Source of the DNA: Nilaparvata lugens
Taxonomy: Eukaryota; Arthropoda; Insecta; Hemiptera; Delphacidae
Assembly (NCBI RefSeq): GCF_014356525.2
Contig: NC_052511.1
Span: 27,611,097-27,675,096, forward strand
DNA length: 64,000 nt
Direction: 5' to 3'
This document shows positions 53,401 through 64,000 of this stretch, in pieces. The notes under the pieces were generated by a model. That model ran no database searches. It worked only from the letters and a program-made list of their open reading frames with translations, and was not told the DNA's origin. The position numbers and the translations under genes were made by a program. Within the stretch, counting starts at the first letter, position 1. Every line of letters starts with the position of its first letter.

Positions 53401-56400
53401 ATTTTTTGTTTGTACTTTTGTTTACTTTTTTACTGAGGAATAACATTTATTTATGATTATTATTTTTCTCACCGTATTTTATGGCTCTGTACGGTATATA
53501 TTATTGCAAATACTGTATATTTTCACAAAAGTAACTTACATGGTGATGACAATGATGATGACATGATGATATTCCTATTTCTATTTTTAATTTTATTCAT
53601 AAAACTTATTTAACCGATCCTTTTTTCAGACAATTTTCTCGTACTGGCTCATAAATGAGATGAACTCAGCAGCCATATTTATTGCGCGAGCAATTCTCTG
53701 CTTTGCCCAATTATTTCTGAATGTTTTCACATTCTGCACATTGTTTGTTGCTGTCTCTCTATTCAAAGGTAAACATTTTCAAAGCTCCATTAAGTTTTAG
53801 AATTCAATATATTATTTTATGAAACTCCAAATTCAACAAAATCTACTGTCAAAAGGTAGTAGATTCACTCTTTTTCTGATAATTGAAGAAAGTTACATTT
53901 AATTTATTAGTGCCGTATTCATAAGCTGTTCCTAGCCAAGCTCGCTTGGTAGACCAGCAACCAATGATAGTTCAGTATTCAATCAGTATAACTCTATTAG
54001 ATTCATTGTTCTGAAAGTTTTTGAATTTTAAAATTATTTTTTGATGATTTCTGGTAATTCAAAGCGGTTATGGCTTAATAAAAACCTCCAAAGCTTTACT
54101 GAAGCCTTCTGTGCAGCTTTATTCACACCGATTCACTTACAGTAGATGTAATAAAGTATTCTATTATTACGGCTACTTGAATTGTTTAATTAATATAGAA
54201 ATAACAACATTGTACCCTTTGTTAAATAATACTTCCTACTTAGTTTTAGCTTTCAAGCCATTTCCATTTGAAAAGTAACCTTTTTTAAACGTTTCTATTA
54301 AAACACTGCATTTCTCAGCTTTGAAGCCATTTTCATATAAAAACGGCTTCAAAGCTGAAACTAGTGGTGTTTATATAAAAAAGTATATTATGTAATTTCT
54401 ATATTATCAGTTACAGTAAATTTTTTAATTGCCTTTTGCTTTTTATTACTCTATTCTGATCTATTCTCATTCAATTTTTTGTCAGCTATGTAGTAATGTT
54501 CACTCTAGTTGAATGTGATGATTTGATAAATTAAAACAGAATTCAATTATTGTTCTCAATTCGTTTCATCTATTAAAATTTAATAATAACAAGATAGTAG
54601 GGAGAGAAACAACTTTCAGGCTTGGAGAAGAACTTCTCCTCTGAATCTTATTAGTAAAATACTATATAGTCAATAATAAAAAGGTGCTGTTTTAACATTT
54701 GACAGATGTCATGTGAAGCTGAATTGGGTATGATTGTGAGTTGAATGTCCAATCATCACGAAGGCCGGTTGAACAAAAGACGGTTAAATTCTAATCGTGA
54801 TTAATTTTACGAGAACCAATCAGAAAAGGCTCTTTCAGGAAAAGAAGGCTCATCTGATTGGTCTTGTGAAATTTAACTGCTTTTTGCAACCAGCTCAAGA
54901 ATGGGATTTACCACTATTCTAATTCATTGTTCAGAGTGACCACGAGAAAAATTAACATTTTAGAAATAACAAAACAATATCAATTTTCCAAGATACTATA
55001 TCTTCAACTTGAATTTTCGTTCAATAATAATTATGAATAGAATTGTTGTCAGTATGTGCCATTCATGGAGCAAATATGGAAGAGCTTCCTGAACAGAATA
55101 GAAAATTTCCTCTGGGAGGATGGACGTCACCTTCCTGACATCATTTCCTCTACCCAAAGTGAATAGCATAAGCTATACTCACAACTATTTCACTCAAATT
55201 GAATAAATATGATGAAAAATTAATATTTTTTTTATTTCTAAAATGTAAATGTTTCTCGTAGTCACTCTGTATTAATTATTGGTCAATTTAATTTAATTGT
55301 ATTATTTTATTAGTTGTATTCTATTTTCATTCGTTTTTCTATAATCCTTTTTTATTTGTTTTTCCTGTAATGCTGTTATATTTCCTATGATTCTATTCAA
55401 TGTATGGTGTTGATTGGATGCAGGAAACGGCGGAATAGTTCGATCACTGAAGTGGAGCCCGGCTGACCCGGGTTGGGCGTGGCACGTGGCAGGCACCATA
55501 TCGGAATGGCTGCTGGCTGGCAGTGTCGGGCTCTTTGTTCTCACTTACTCCTCCGACTTCAAAAGGTTGACGCTGCATCCACCAAAAGTCAAGGTAAATT
55601 GAAACCTCTTCTTGAAACTTTTCTCATTTTTTATGTTAAAAAAATACTGATAATATATCACTGTATAGGCTAATAATCATTCAAGTATCCAATAAAAGCT
55701 ATATCTTCTTGTTCTTCTTACAAACAAGGATTAGGCTTTAACCTGTTCCGACTCACATCTAGCCAATTATTCAAATAAACTTAAAAAATCCTATTATTGC
55801 CACCGCTTGCGTGGTCTGCCAACATCTATTTTGCCTACTGGCTGATAATTATAGACATTTAATGGTATTCTTTCAGCTGACATTCTTTGAACATGCTCCC
55901 TCCATTAATGCCGATTCTCCGTAACTCTTTCATTCATGCTGCAGATTTTCAATTCTTTCCTAATATCTTCATTCCTGAAATGATCTCTTCTGTCACATCC
56001 CTTGGTTCTTCGGAGAAATCTCATCTCGGCTGCCTGCACTCTACTTTCAAGTGACTTCGTAGTAACCCATGATTCACTACCATAGAGGAGGACTGGAGCG
56101 GCCATTACCTTATAAAATTTCATAATTGTATCTGTTCTAGCTTTTTTACCCAAAGTCCTGCTGATATTTCCACATATCATTTGGAACTTTCCTATTTTCT
56201 TCTCAATATCTAATTCATCTTTGTAACTAATGTCACTTCCTAGATATGTATATTGAGAAACTTGTTCCAGCACTGTATTATTAATAACAATTTTCGATCT
56301 GACCGAATATTTGCCTCTGAATGCCATAATTTTTGTTTTCTTAGTTGATATTTTTAAATTATATTTCTGACCTATTTCGTTGAGGATATGGACTGATCTT

Positions 56401-58535
56401 TGGAGGTCATTTTAAAGCTTTAGTCTTTGGAGCTATATATATAAAACTGAGAATTCCGCTACTGCAAATATTGTCAGAAGAACTAAATAAGAGAAGGAAA
56501 TTTGAAGAATGAACTGTCCAAAAACTGTGCCCAGACCGTATAGTTAATTCTTCGGTCAATATTTGCAGAAGCAGAAGTCCTTAGTTCTATTTATATAGTT
56601 TTCATTGTATATTTGAAATAATTATTATTATACAGTTATAATATTCCAGCAGTTAGTTAACTGCAAGTTATAATAAATAATCTTTCATCGTTGATACTGA
56701 TAATACTTGATCCACCTAGAATGGAGAATGGAGGTGAATTTGGAAACTTTTCGTCAAGTTCTTTCCTCATTCTATTCTCATCTTTTCAATTTTTCCGTTT
56801 TTGAGAAGTTGACACCACATACACTGAGAATAAAGGCATTTTAAAAACCTCATATAATTTAAAATACATTTTTTTCATCTTTTTTTGACCCACTTTTCCA
56901 AATCTACATGATTGACACTGCATCCACCCAAAGTAAGGATAAATCTGAAACTTCATTTTGAAGCTGATTTAGCTACAGCATTCACACTCCATTTCTCCCA
57001 GTGTCATGGATGAACCCACACATAATTCAACGATGGGGAATCTTCACCTCAGATGATCAATGTGGTCGAATTCAAATACATTGTTCACGCATCCATTACA
57101 ATGATGAACAGGTTCATGATCGTAATTTCACGTTGCATGGTTACAGAGAAATGTGATAAATCCATACAATTATGAAAATTCAGAAGCAAAATTATAATTA
57201 TAGCTATTTTCTTTAGTATTAAAATTTCTGTCAACATAAAAACTACATATTGAGTTCTGTCAACAAATTGAGTTTGAATGTTTCTGCTTGCTGGGTCAGA
57301 GAGAGAGGTGAAGAGTGGGTTGCTGAGGTCAATTCCTCGTTGATGTTTGGAGTTGGATTGGAGAAAGTCTTCTGTGTCAGTGATCTGTTTGTTTTTTCAA
57401 CTCCTTTAAGTGGTGTGTTTAATTTCTTCTCGTTACTAATTTTTTTCAGAATGTTTTCTGTATAATCGTAGAAACTTTTTTTCTTTATTTGCTGTGTTTA
57501 TTTACTCTGATATCTAATATTGTGTTCAAATTTTCTGTAGTGGATATTTTCCAGAGATACTATTCGTAAAGACTTTTAATTTCTTTCAATTTTTGTATAA
57601 AATATTGGATTTTTAACTGTTTACTCGTATTATGTGTTGAGAGAGCAATTATTATGGGATATTATCCTAGTGCTCTTATATGTATCTCAATTTTTTTTAT
57701 AAAATAGAATTATAGTACCCTTTAAAATTAATAAAATAATAAAATAAGAATACAAATTGTAATGTAAATACTAGTTTCGGTGATCACACCATCGACGATA
57801 CCCACCACCACCGAGGTGACCACCACCACTGAAATTAGTAGTTACATTACAATTTGTATTCTTATTTTATTATTTTATTAATTTTAAAGGGTACTATAAT
57901 TCTATTTTATAAATACAAGAAAGTAGCCCTGAATTCATACATTTTAAAAAATATGTATCTCAAAATAAATAAATACTTTGATTTTATTCAAGTACCATAA
58001 TAATATAGAATTCCAATTGCAATTTATATACTTAATCATTTATCTATCAAAAGAATTTTATTATTACACTATATATTCAAATTTTCATCACTAGCAGGTA
58101 ACCCGTGTTTGCACTGGGGAAAATTTGATGTTGTAAAATACAACCTCCTTATGTCCAGGAAACATGAAAAAATAAAATAATTATCTATTATTTTGTTCAG
58201 AATTACTTGAATAAGAGTTGGAAATTACTCTTCATAAGAGTTAGAAATTACTCTTTATAAGCAGAGTTGAAAATCTCCTGTAAAAAATGAGTTTGATAGG
58301 TCTCGTACCTGCAACCTTAGATTCATGGAGCACCCGCGCGCTATCAACTAAGCCACGGAGTCATTTGAAGATAGCTAATAATTATATTATAGATCGATTA
58401 AGAATGAATTTTTAACAATCTATTATAATTTTTTATTCACAGCTCATTGGCTACAAATATGACGATGAGAAGAATGGAAGCACGTATTACTCCCCTAGAT
58501 CTGAAATACCTCTCGACACAACAACAAGAATATGA
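38400..58535 (+). CDS. DRAM/TMEM150-family membrane protein, whole coding span (278 residues, six exons)
   Basis: A member of the Frag1/DRAM/Sfk1 family. Vertebrate DRAM1/DRAM2 are lysosomal membrane proteins that promote autophagy. Joining 38400-38494, 46977-47098, 51424-51641, 53630-53768, 55424-55593 and 58443-58535 gives 837 bases, 278 residues, with all borders GT-AG and matching phases. Human DRAM2 is about 266. The family signature after TM1 is clear: HVYPLFPAISDTGALPPESC (residues 41-60). About six membrane segments are visible: 16-37, 60-79, then in exon 3 (two), exon 4 (one long) and 214-236 (WLLAGSVGLFVLTYSSDF). The tail is soluble and hydrophilic. The exon 2-3 joint was chosen at CTAT|GTAATC because NILALLLTFAVWLRGKQL then aligns without gaps to the DRAM2 TM2 region; the donor 26 bases later would put a stop in exon 3. 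Whether it is DRAM or TMEM150 subfamily is not settled. Confidence 0.88.
38495..42693. other. DRAM-like intron 1, unique part
   Basis: AT-rich with frequent TAGGCCTA-type words; no gene, RNA or clear transposon recognised in about 4.2 kb. Confidence 0.45.
42694..45784 (+). repeat. Segmental duplication 3, copy 1
   Basis: Direct tandem neighbour of 45785-48895, offset 3091 to about 3098 as small indels accumulate. Junctions share GAAGAAAAA microhomology. Differences are few: for example TTTCAGGATATACATA against TTTATAAATATACATA near the start, single-base indels, and one C in exon 2. Confidence 0.94.
43879..43999 (+). pseudogene. DRAM-like exon 2, frameshifted copy
   Basis: 121 bases against 122 in the second copy: the C run in GCTCTGCCCCCGAGAG has five Cs, not six. 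Downstream of it the frame leaves the DRAM sequence, so an mRNA using this copy would be truncated. Borders (GGTGCAG acceptor, GTAATC donor) are intact. Confidence 0.85.
45785..48895 (+). repeat. Segmental duplication 3, copy 2
   Basis: Second copy of 42694-45784, carrying the intact DRAM-like exon 2. Confidence 0.94.
46977..47098 (+). CDS. DRAM-like exon 2, intact copy (residues 32-73)
   Basis: Acceptor GGTGGTGCAG. Encodes YLIAVEQDHVYPLFPAISDT, then GALPPESCVFSLLVNILALL. Six Cs in the run keep the frame. Confidence 0.88.
48896..49435. other. DRAM-like intron 2, first part
   Basis: AT-rich; nothing recognised. Confidence 0.4.
49430..49612 (+). repeat. 88-bp tandem duplication
   Basis: TTTTACCGGCCTGGTC, then ACTTTCGGCCTCCATATGAC and AACCAGCTCATTACATC occurs twice with an 88-base period (first at about 49437, second at about 49525), differing at a few positions. 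GC-richer than the surroundings; origin unknown. Confidence 0.8.
50157..50385. repeat. Foldback element C, copy 1
   Basis: Outer arms (about 50160-50197 and 50352-50385; CAAAAAAGGGTACTATAAT on the right) and inner arms (50213-50246 with 50291-50320) pair imperfectly. The downstream flank AAGTCGCCCTGAATACATAC matches the flank of the palindrome at 57699-57910, so they are one family. Confidence 0.65.
50386..51423. other. DRAM-like intron 2, last part
   Basis: AT-rich; nothing recognised. Ends with acceptor TTGTTGTTTCCAG. Confidence 0.45.
51424..51641 (+). CDS. DRAM-like exon 3 (residues 73-145)
   Basis: Completes a Leu codon, then TFAVWLRGKQLRHAPVNIGP and two membrane segments (FLGYLACFGLYLVANC; LVFHFVGALTAFWSSFFYCL), ending CTQ at CCCAG|GTTTGT. 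Confidence 0.88.
51642..53629. other. DRAM-like intron 3
   Basis: AT-rich; no gene recognised. Confidence 0.5.
53630..53768 (+). CDS. DRAM-like exon 4 (residues 146-191)
   Basis: Acceptor CCTTTTTTCAG. Encodes TIFSYWLINEMNSAAIFIAR and a long hydrophobic stretch (LFLNVFTFCTLFVAVSLF), donor at AAAG|GTAAAC. Confidence 0.88.
53769..55423. other. DRAM-like intron 4
   Basis: AT-rich; no gene recognised. A local inverted pair (AGCTTTGAAGCCATTTTCAT and its complement at about 54318-54357) can form a hairpin. Confidence 0.45.
55424..55593 (+). CDS. DRAM-like exon 5 (residues 192-248)
   Basis: Encodes GNGGIVRSLKWSPADPGWAW, then the last membrane segment and DFKRLTLHPPKVK, donor AAG|GTAAAT. The KW(S/N)P..PG..(L/W)H spacing is typical of DRAM proteins before the last helix. 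Confidence 0.9.
55800..56420 (-). mobile_element. RTE-like retrotransposon C-terminal fragment
   Basis: A 140-codon minus-strand ORF reads YTYLGSDISYKDELDIEKKI, then KVMAAPVLLYGSESWVTTKS and RRTKGCDRRDHFRNEDIRKE, the post-RT region of RTE-type elements. No endonuclease or catalytic core nearby. Lies in DRAM-like intron 5, antisense. Confidence 0.85.
56421..57698. other. DRAM-like intron 5, middle
   Basis: AT-rich; an ORF at 57250-57465 shows no known motif. A short text at about 56905-56960 partly repeats the end of exon 5 (GACACTGCATCCACC, AAAGT.AAGG), possibly an old partial exon duplication. Confidence 0.4.
57699..57910. repeat. Long near-perfect palindrome (foldback element C, copy 2)
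   Basis: 57699-57767 (ATAAAATAGAATTATAGTAC and onward to CAAATTGTAATGTAA) is the exact reverse complement of 57842-57910 over 69 bases, and weaker pairing continues inward to about 57785/57826. The loop is GC-rich with CCACCACCACC. Such an arm length predicts a stable hairpin in DNA or RNA. Confidence 0.88.
58095..58378 (-). mobile_element. tRNA-derived SINE, second copy
   Basis: Minus strand begins GACTCCGTGGCTTAGTTGAT, then AGCGCGCGGG, an A-box-like start, followed by a B-box-like GGTACGAGACC. The body matches the SINE at 30515-30785. It ends 65 bases before exon 6. Confidence 0.7.
58443..58535 (+). CDS. DRAM-like exon 6 (residues 249-278, stop)
   Basis: Acceptor TTTTATTCACAG. Encodes LIGYKYDDEKNGSTYYSPRS and ends EIPLDTTTRI, TGA. 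Hydrophilic cytosolic tail. Confidence 0.85.
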   Translation, partial: LIGYKYDDEKNGSTYYSPRSEIPLDTTTRI

Positions 58536-61500
58536 TCTTCTTTCTTCTGTTCGGTGCGTTTTGATTATTTAGAGCAGAAAATGCCCTATTACCAAAAGAG
58601 ACAAACATATCTGTGAATACGAAACTTATTAGTTCTATTTTAAGATTCGATTTTGTAGCCGAGCCTGCAGTTCATGTGTCTTGAGTTGATGGAGGAATCA
58701 ACAGTTTTTATATTCCGAAAATTAGTATTTTATTTTTGTACTTAAAAACTTTACAAGAATTGTTTCTGAAGTGACTTCGATGGAATGTTTTGTAAGTCTA
58801 CAAGAAACAGTCCTACAAGGCACAGCAAAAAAAAATATTTCAATAATAGATCAGTATAATGATTGAAATATTCAATTTATTCAAATGAACTGATATATAA
58901 TATGTATTTTTTATTCTTCAATATTGCGAATTAGTGTATCATGATTTTATTCTTTGAACATGACCGAATTTTCAATAATGTTTTTCTTTAACTGAATTAA
59001 ACTTCTATAGGCTAATAACACAAATTCTTATTAAGAATTAAGACCATGATATACTTTTATAGGATTGCTTGTATAGTATTGAAATGAAATAATTCTTAAT
59101 TCAATGGAATATTATAATAATATTATTATATTATTATTATAATAATGGAATATTAAATATTTTTCAATTATATATGTGTTGGAATTTATTATATGAAAAC
59201 CAGTCCGCTTTAAAAATAGACGAACCCTTCAGTCAACTCCAATAAGATCACTGCAACTCTTTTTCTCACTGTAGAGGAAAGATAATATAATTATTTATTA
59301 TTTGATAATGAATATAAAGATAATTATTTCAGACATGTATAAGTCTGGAGAAATTTAACTTTCCATTAAAAATCATATTCTCTATAGTGTCTTTACTATA
59401 TTACCTATTCTACAATAAATCATAAGCTTATCATAGACTTTTTGCTTGATGTGTCTTTTTCATGTTTATATGTAATATTATGCTCTTGAAATTATTTTCT
59501 TCATTCCATCAGTTTTTTATACATTACCATCTTGACCTATGTAGTTCATAATGGTAATATTTCATAAAAATATGTAATAATGAAATTTTGTCACTCTCTA
59601 CTAGAACAGTAGAAAATGAGTACCGTATCGTACTGTTCATAAGATTACATTATTCCTAAATAATTTAAACCCCACTGAATTTTTACAATATGCAAAAAGT
59701 TGTTTACTTCTTATCAAATTGACGTTTTAATCAGATTTTGAAGTATCAGCTCTACACTATTGAAAACTTTCTTATACGGTGTTGTAAATCCATAGGTAGT
59801 TAATAGGTAATCAAATTGCTTTCAATATTTCATTTATCCATGACCATAGAATGAATAGCTAGAAAATGACAGGAGATGAGCAGATAAACTCCGACAATAA
59901 TTTGTAAAGACAATGGGGGTTTGGTACGAAGAGGAAAACAAAAGCAAATGATTATACGGCTTTTCAATGCATTTTATCTATTTATTTCTTGTCAATCATT
60001 ATTGCAGTTTGAATAGGAGTCATTTGTAGACTCTATTGCAATATTATTCTCATGTCTGATTACATAATTTGAGTCCGTCAAGTTTTAGGCCTAAATACTG
60101 TCGCAGCAGATTTATTTGTACCTTATGCAGCTTATGATAATCATCAGCTATTCAACTACTATTACAACACATAGACTAGGAGAAATTGAAATGCGATACC
60201 CGTGTAGCTTTCTGATCTGAATCTTTTTTTACATACTTCAAGATGTCGATATAGTTTTATTAATGTTTGTTACAGCGTGTGTCCCACACTCATTAGTCAC
60301 ATAACTAGAAAGTTGATTTTTAAAATACATTTTGAGTAGGCCTACTGAATAATAACGCAATAAAAACTAGAGTTTTCATTCATTTCAATGGATTCTCTTA
60401 CTCATGTCTCATAATTACAAAGAACATTGAAACTCATGATGTTATACACATTTTTGTTCAAGTGTCGTCTTTTTGAATAAGTGTTGATAGACTCTCCAAT
60501 TAGAAGCTTTGAGTAGTATATAACTACTTTTTGTTCATATCTGTATTAGAAAATCCTTCCAGATTTGTAATGGAATGATTCATGATACAATCAATACCAG
60601 TTTTGAATATTTATGATGAATCGAACCCACGACCGGCGCTATAATACTCTTTCTTTTCCCATTTTTGTTTTGGTGTTAGACAAAATTGGAAAATATACCG
60701 TATCCTATATTTTTGAACATCGATCATTGATTTACACGGTTGGATCCATCTGACAGAATCTCCCTAGAATATGGAGTATGCTATACATAGATCCATCTGG
60801 CAGAATATCCCTAGAATAATGGATTAGGCTATAAATAATTAAATCGTACATTTAATTGAATAACTTGATCCCTTATTTATTTTAGATTATATTAAAAAAA
60901 ACAATAATCTAAATAGCGCAACAGAACCGGAAAACCCCTTCATTTTCATCTGGTGTCATTACTCGAATAATATAACGCAAAAATGAGGAAAATTGAACAG
61001 AAAATGTAAAATATTGATATTAAAAGAAACTGAGGAAATATGTAGTAGATGAGAAGATAAATATGATCAAATTAATTGAGAAAATCAATATTTTTGTAAT
61101 GAAACTGTAGCCTATAAGAAAGGTGGAACAAAAATCAACATTACGGTATATTATTCGGTATATCAGAGTGACAAAAGGAATGATAGTGGGCATAGTCAAT
61201 CAAACATTTAATGTGATATAATCGGATAATATTCAGAATAGCGTAGCAGAAAATCATCAAAAGATTATAAAACCTTCATAGTTATTTAATAGAATAGAAT
61301 AGCATTTATTTGTAATCAGGATCATGCCCTCTATATACAAAAAGGTGAGTAGGCTACATATAGTATTCAATAATACTATACTAGTAGTTCTGTGAACAGT
61401 AGACCTTGCGCTCAGTGAGTTACATTGACCTGTTGTTATGTTTTCTCAAGAATTAATAAATAATTTATCAATAAAAAATGTCTAGAAAATATCCTAAATA

Positions 61501-61585
61501 AACATAGAGCTTCCTGTCCTATATCGTACCGTGACGTGTCGTCCCGGAATGTGAGTGTGAGGGCTCTTATCAGGTCTGGCTGCAA
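58536..61585. other. 3'UTR and intergenic sequence
   Basis: AT-rich, no gene recognised. Contains AT runs (59110-59150) and a two-copy 47-bp tandem at about 60743-60836 (GATCCATCTG.CAGAAT.TC). Confidence 0.45.
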
Positions 61586-61589
61586 CTGT

Positions 61590-61736
61590 CTACAACGTTG
61601 ATGGAAAGATACAATTTTCAAGATGTTCTATGTTTTTGAACGGGTAGTATTATAGTCAACTGTCTACTAACGTTAATGGAAAGATACATTTTCAAGATGT
61701 TCGATGTTTTTGAACGGGTAGTATTATAGTCCACTA
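61590..61736 (+). repeat. About 78-bp tandem duplication
   Basis: GGAAAGATACA, then TCAAGATGTTC and GTTTTTGAACGGGTAGTATT occurs twice in a row with few differences. Confidence 0.75.
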
Positions 61737-62015
61737 GACAGCTGATTTATGATGAATAATTCTACAGTATGACTTTTACGGTAATATTGGCGTATGAAGG
61801 AGGCTCCTTTTTCCTTTTATATTATCCTTGAAATGCAAAATTTCTAAAAACCTTGTATATACGTCGACGCGCAATTTAAAAAGGAACATACCTGTCAAAT
61901 TTTATGAAAATCTAATACCGCGTTTCGCCGTAGGCTAGATGCGCAACATAAAACATTTAAACATTAAGAGAAATGCCAAACCGTCGACTTGAATCTTAGA
62001 CCTCACTTCGCTCGT
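61730..62015 (-). repeat. Interspersed repeat B, copy 2
   Basis: Reverse-complement match to 26630-26910. Confidence 0.7.
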
Positions 62016-62231
62016 TCAAAAAATTATTTACTGGTTGATTAAATCACTTTTACATAATAAGGTCTTTCGAGTATTTTTGTTAGTTTGCTCAGTCTGTCCA
62101 ATATATTCACATAATCATTATTATTATTATTTCAAAATTGAGTCAAAGTGTCGGTATAAATTTAGCCTGTGGTACTAAAAATTAATGACCTGGTTCTAAC
62201 AGCTTCTACTCAAAAATTATATATATTATTT

Positions 62232-62475
62232 ATTATTAACAGTCAAATTTGACAAAAGAACCATAACTTTATCTGAATCCATTACAATATTTCTAATAAG
62301 TTTGCCAATGTAACGTTTTCTTGCGTCATTATACATGGGGCATATCAGTAAGAAATGTACCGTTTCGTCGGTTCTAAGATTGCAGAGTGGACAGAGCAAC
62401 CTGCAGTTTATTCAAGTACCCTTTCCCTCAAGAAACAAGTAAAAGCATGTGTCACTGGCTAGTCTCAGTTGGGAA
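62232..62475 (-). mobile_element. Non-LTR retrotransposon C-terminal zinc-knuckle fragment
   Basis: Minus strand reads CPLCNLRTDETVHFLLICPM, then YNDARKRYIGKLIRNIV and ends VLLSNLTVNNK, TAA. The CxxC...HxxxxC pattern followed by a short helical tail is the usual C-terminus of R1/jockey-like ORF2 proteins. Confidence 0.7.
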
Positions 62476-63571
62476 ACACAGCTGATTTTTTGAAAATTAG
62501 ATATTTAGTAACGGACAATGATAACAGATTTAGAACTATGATTTAGCCTACAACAGATTTATGAAAAAATGTTTTGCTAATTAGAGTACCTTAATCAACA
62601 ACAATGATGATGAGAGTAACACTAACAAGGAGAATAGGCCTATCGAGTTGTATGGTACCATAGAGAAAGGATAAGCGTAAGTTACGCTACTTGTTTATCT
62701 CTGATGGTACCTACCCACATTATTTAGTCTGTTCTGAACAAAGCTCAGGCTAGAGCTACTAGAGGACTGTAATTTACTATTCAAATTATCAAATACAAAC
62801 AAGGAGCAAAATTTAATCTTCAATTTGAGCCAGGTTATTGGTACAGTTAAACTCTGCATTAATGAACAATAAAAAAGAGCAAAAACTCACCTGATTTAAT
62901 CCAATTTTGTCTACTTGCCCTTCGAAGCCTTTATTAGGTGTTTTGGTCAGATTCAGGTGGGAAGAAATCTGGGAAAAGAAAGGTTTGCTTCCGGGCTGCC
63001 TTTTCGTGTTGATTCTGTGTTCCACTTGCAGGTCATATACTGTGGTTTGAACAAAGCTCAAACTGGATTCTTATAAATTCAAATCTGATTCAAATTAATT
63101 CAATTTAACCCTATTTACGCTGTTATACTCAATTCACACACACTATACTGAAACATTTATCTACAAGAAATTTCCGATTGAAATTACATTACAAAATACA
63201 AATTCGGTCTTGCTACAAGACAACGGGGTGACAAAACAAACCAAAATGGACGAAACAAGAATGACTGGGCTACTTTTTCTCGACAAGCCAAACAGCTGGA
63301 CAGTCGGCACTGGTGCCAACAAACCTGCTATTGGCAGAACTGTAGTAAGGGATTTGGCGCTACAATTTGAATGCTCTGGCCAAACCATACCCCCGCCTCT
63401 GAAAAACTATTTTTCAGCCAAGTTGCAAAACTGAAAAAACCCACAGAAAGGAAAAAATCCAGACATGCTAGAAAGAACAAAACACCAACACCAAAAAACA
63501 ACACAAAGAAACAATGCAACAAGCACAACAACTATTGAGTTGGGAGTGGATACAATTTCATTATTACTAGG
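62476..63571. other. Unassigned region
   Basis: ORFs on both strands (63210-63434 + with DKPNSWTVGTGANKPAIGRT; 62813-63061 -) are not recognised. They may belong to the retroelement on the right. Confidence 0.35.
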
Positions 63572-63970
63572 TCAAACACGGAAACAACAATTACATTCAA
63601 AGACACAAATACGAATAATAGAGCGAGCAGACAGTATCCAGAATTTCTGTCTGATCAAGGACAACCATAACGAAGGTCCAGCATGACAGTTCTTCTTGTG
63701 ATGATAATCAATCAACATCGATACGAAAGCGTCGGATTTTGGTAGGATCATCTGATGACAAGTCTCAAATTCCAGTCCAGCATGAGACAAACGACCACCG
63801 ACGTGAATCACACCTTTATCAATGAATGGAGACAGGCGACGTAGGCACATAGAACAATGTTCTCCCTTCTCCAATTGCACAAATTCAGATGAAAAATGTA
63901 TCTTCTGTACCACTTTACATAGATACCTCTCAGCAACATCGAAATCTGATTCTTCTGATTGGGGTAAGAT
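63572..63970 (-). mobile_element. BEL/Pao retrotransposon integrase fragment
   Basis: Minus-strand ORF with the integrase zinc-binding region of BEL/Pao elements: LSPFIDKGVIHVGGRLSHAG, then HQMILPKSDAFVSMLIDYHH, AGPSLWLSLIRQKFWIL and a final CxxC-like CVFECNCC. A stop follows at 63572, before the catalytic core. Further element sequence probably lies beyond the right edge. Confidence 0.82.
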
Positions 63971-64000
63971 TCGTAAGAATTTGAGAACAAGAATTACAAT

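Noticed and set aside
58260..58378. Possible tRNA gene (minus strand)
   Set aside because: A and B box-like motifs are present but there is no complete cloverleaf, and the AT-rich body matches a second dispersed copy at 30515-30785; it is a SINE.

Overview
This is a strongly AT-rich animal genomic window with intron-rich genes and a heavy load of transposon relics. It almost certainly comes from an insect, and a planthopper-like hemipteran is most likely. That placing is inferred from the interspersed-repeat family at about 1.7, 24.5 and 35.6 kb (CA/GT-rich head, then repeated 'AAGATGGCGGCTAAAATGG'-like text), the frequent TAGGCCTA words and the MITE types, which I associate from memory with delphacid genomes. 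The protein genes themselves are conserved across animals.

Three host genes are supported, all on the + strand. (1) 5538-7227 is a large 3'-proximal exon of the ribosome-collision E3 ligase ZNF598/Hel2. Its earlier exons lie left of the window, and a possible short last exon sits at 9957-10034. (2) RpL15 runs from promoter and 5'UTR exons at about 12.17 and 16.39 kb to its stop codon at 33578 and encodes the complete 204-residue protein. (3) A DRAM/TMEM150 (Frag1/DRAM/Sfk1) family six-TM protein occupies 38400-58535 in six exons, 278 residues.

The most interesting content is in the RpL15 introns. Intron 3 and the 13.5-kb intron 4 carry at least 20 box C/D snoRNA-like units of three families: U14 (guide to 18S C462), U24 (28S C2352-equivalent) and U76 (28S A2350-equivalent). 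Copies differ in guide, boxes and terminal stem, with intact, variant and decaying forms side by side. U24 and U76 target nucleotides two bases apart on the same rRNA loop, so this looks like a lineage-specific expansion of snoRNAs inside one intron.

Three separate near-identical segmental duplications lie in the same 64 kb: 10292-13205 / 14512-17424 (RpL15 promoter, exon 1 and exon 2), 22472-24027 / 28501-30056 (three snoRNAs) and 42694-45784 / 45785-48895 (DRAM exon 2). In the last pair one exon copy has a one-base frameshift in a C run. Either these are young tandem duplications with exon redundancy or they are uncollapsed haplotypes in the assembly.

The rest is transposon debris and introns. 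It includes non-LTR reverse-transcriptase fragments (1-236, about 17.45-18.78 kb, 31.03-31.69 kb, 35.04-35.45 kb, 55.8-56.4 kb, 62.2-62.47 kb), a gag-protease fragment (3.76-5.44 kb), two mariner relics (one with both TIRs), a BEL/Pao integrase fragment running off the right end, tRNA-derived SINEs, MITEs and several long palindromes. No bacterial-type features, CRISPR arrays or free-standing tRNA/rRNA genes were seen.
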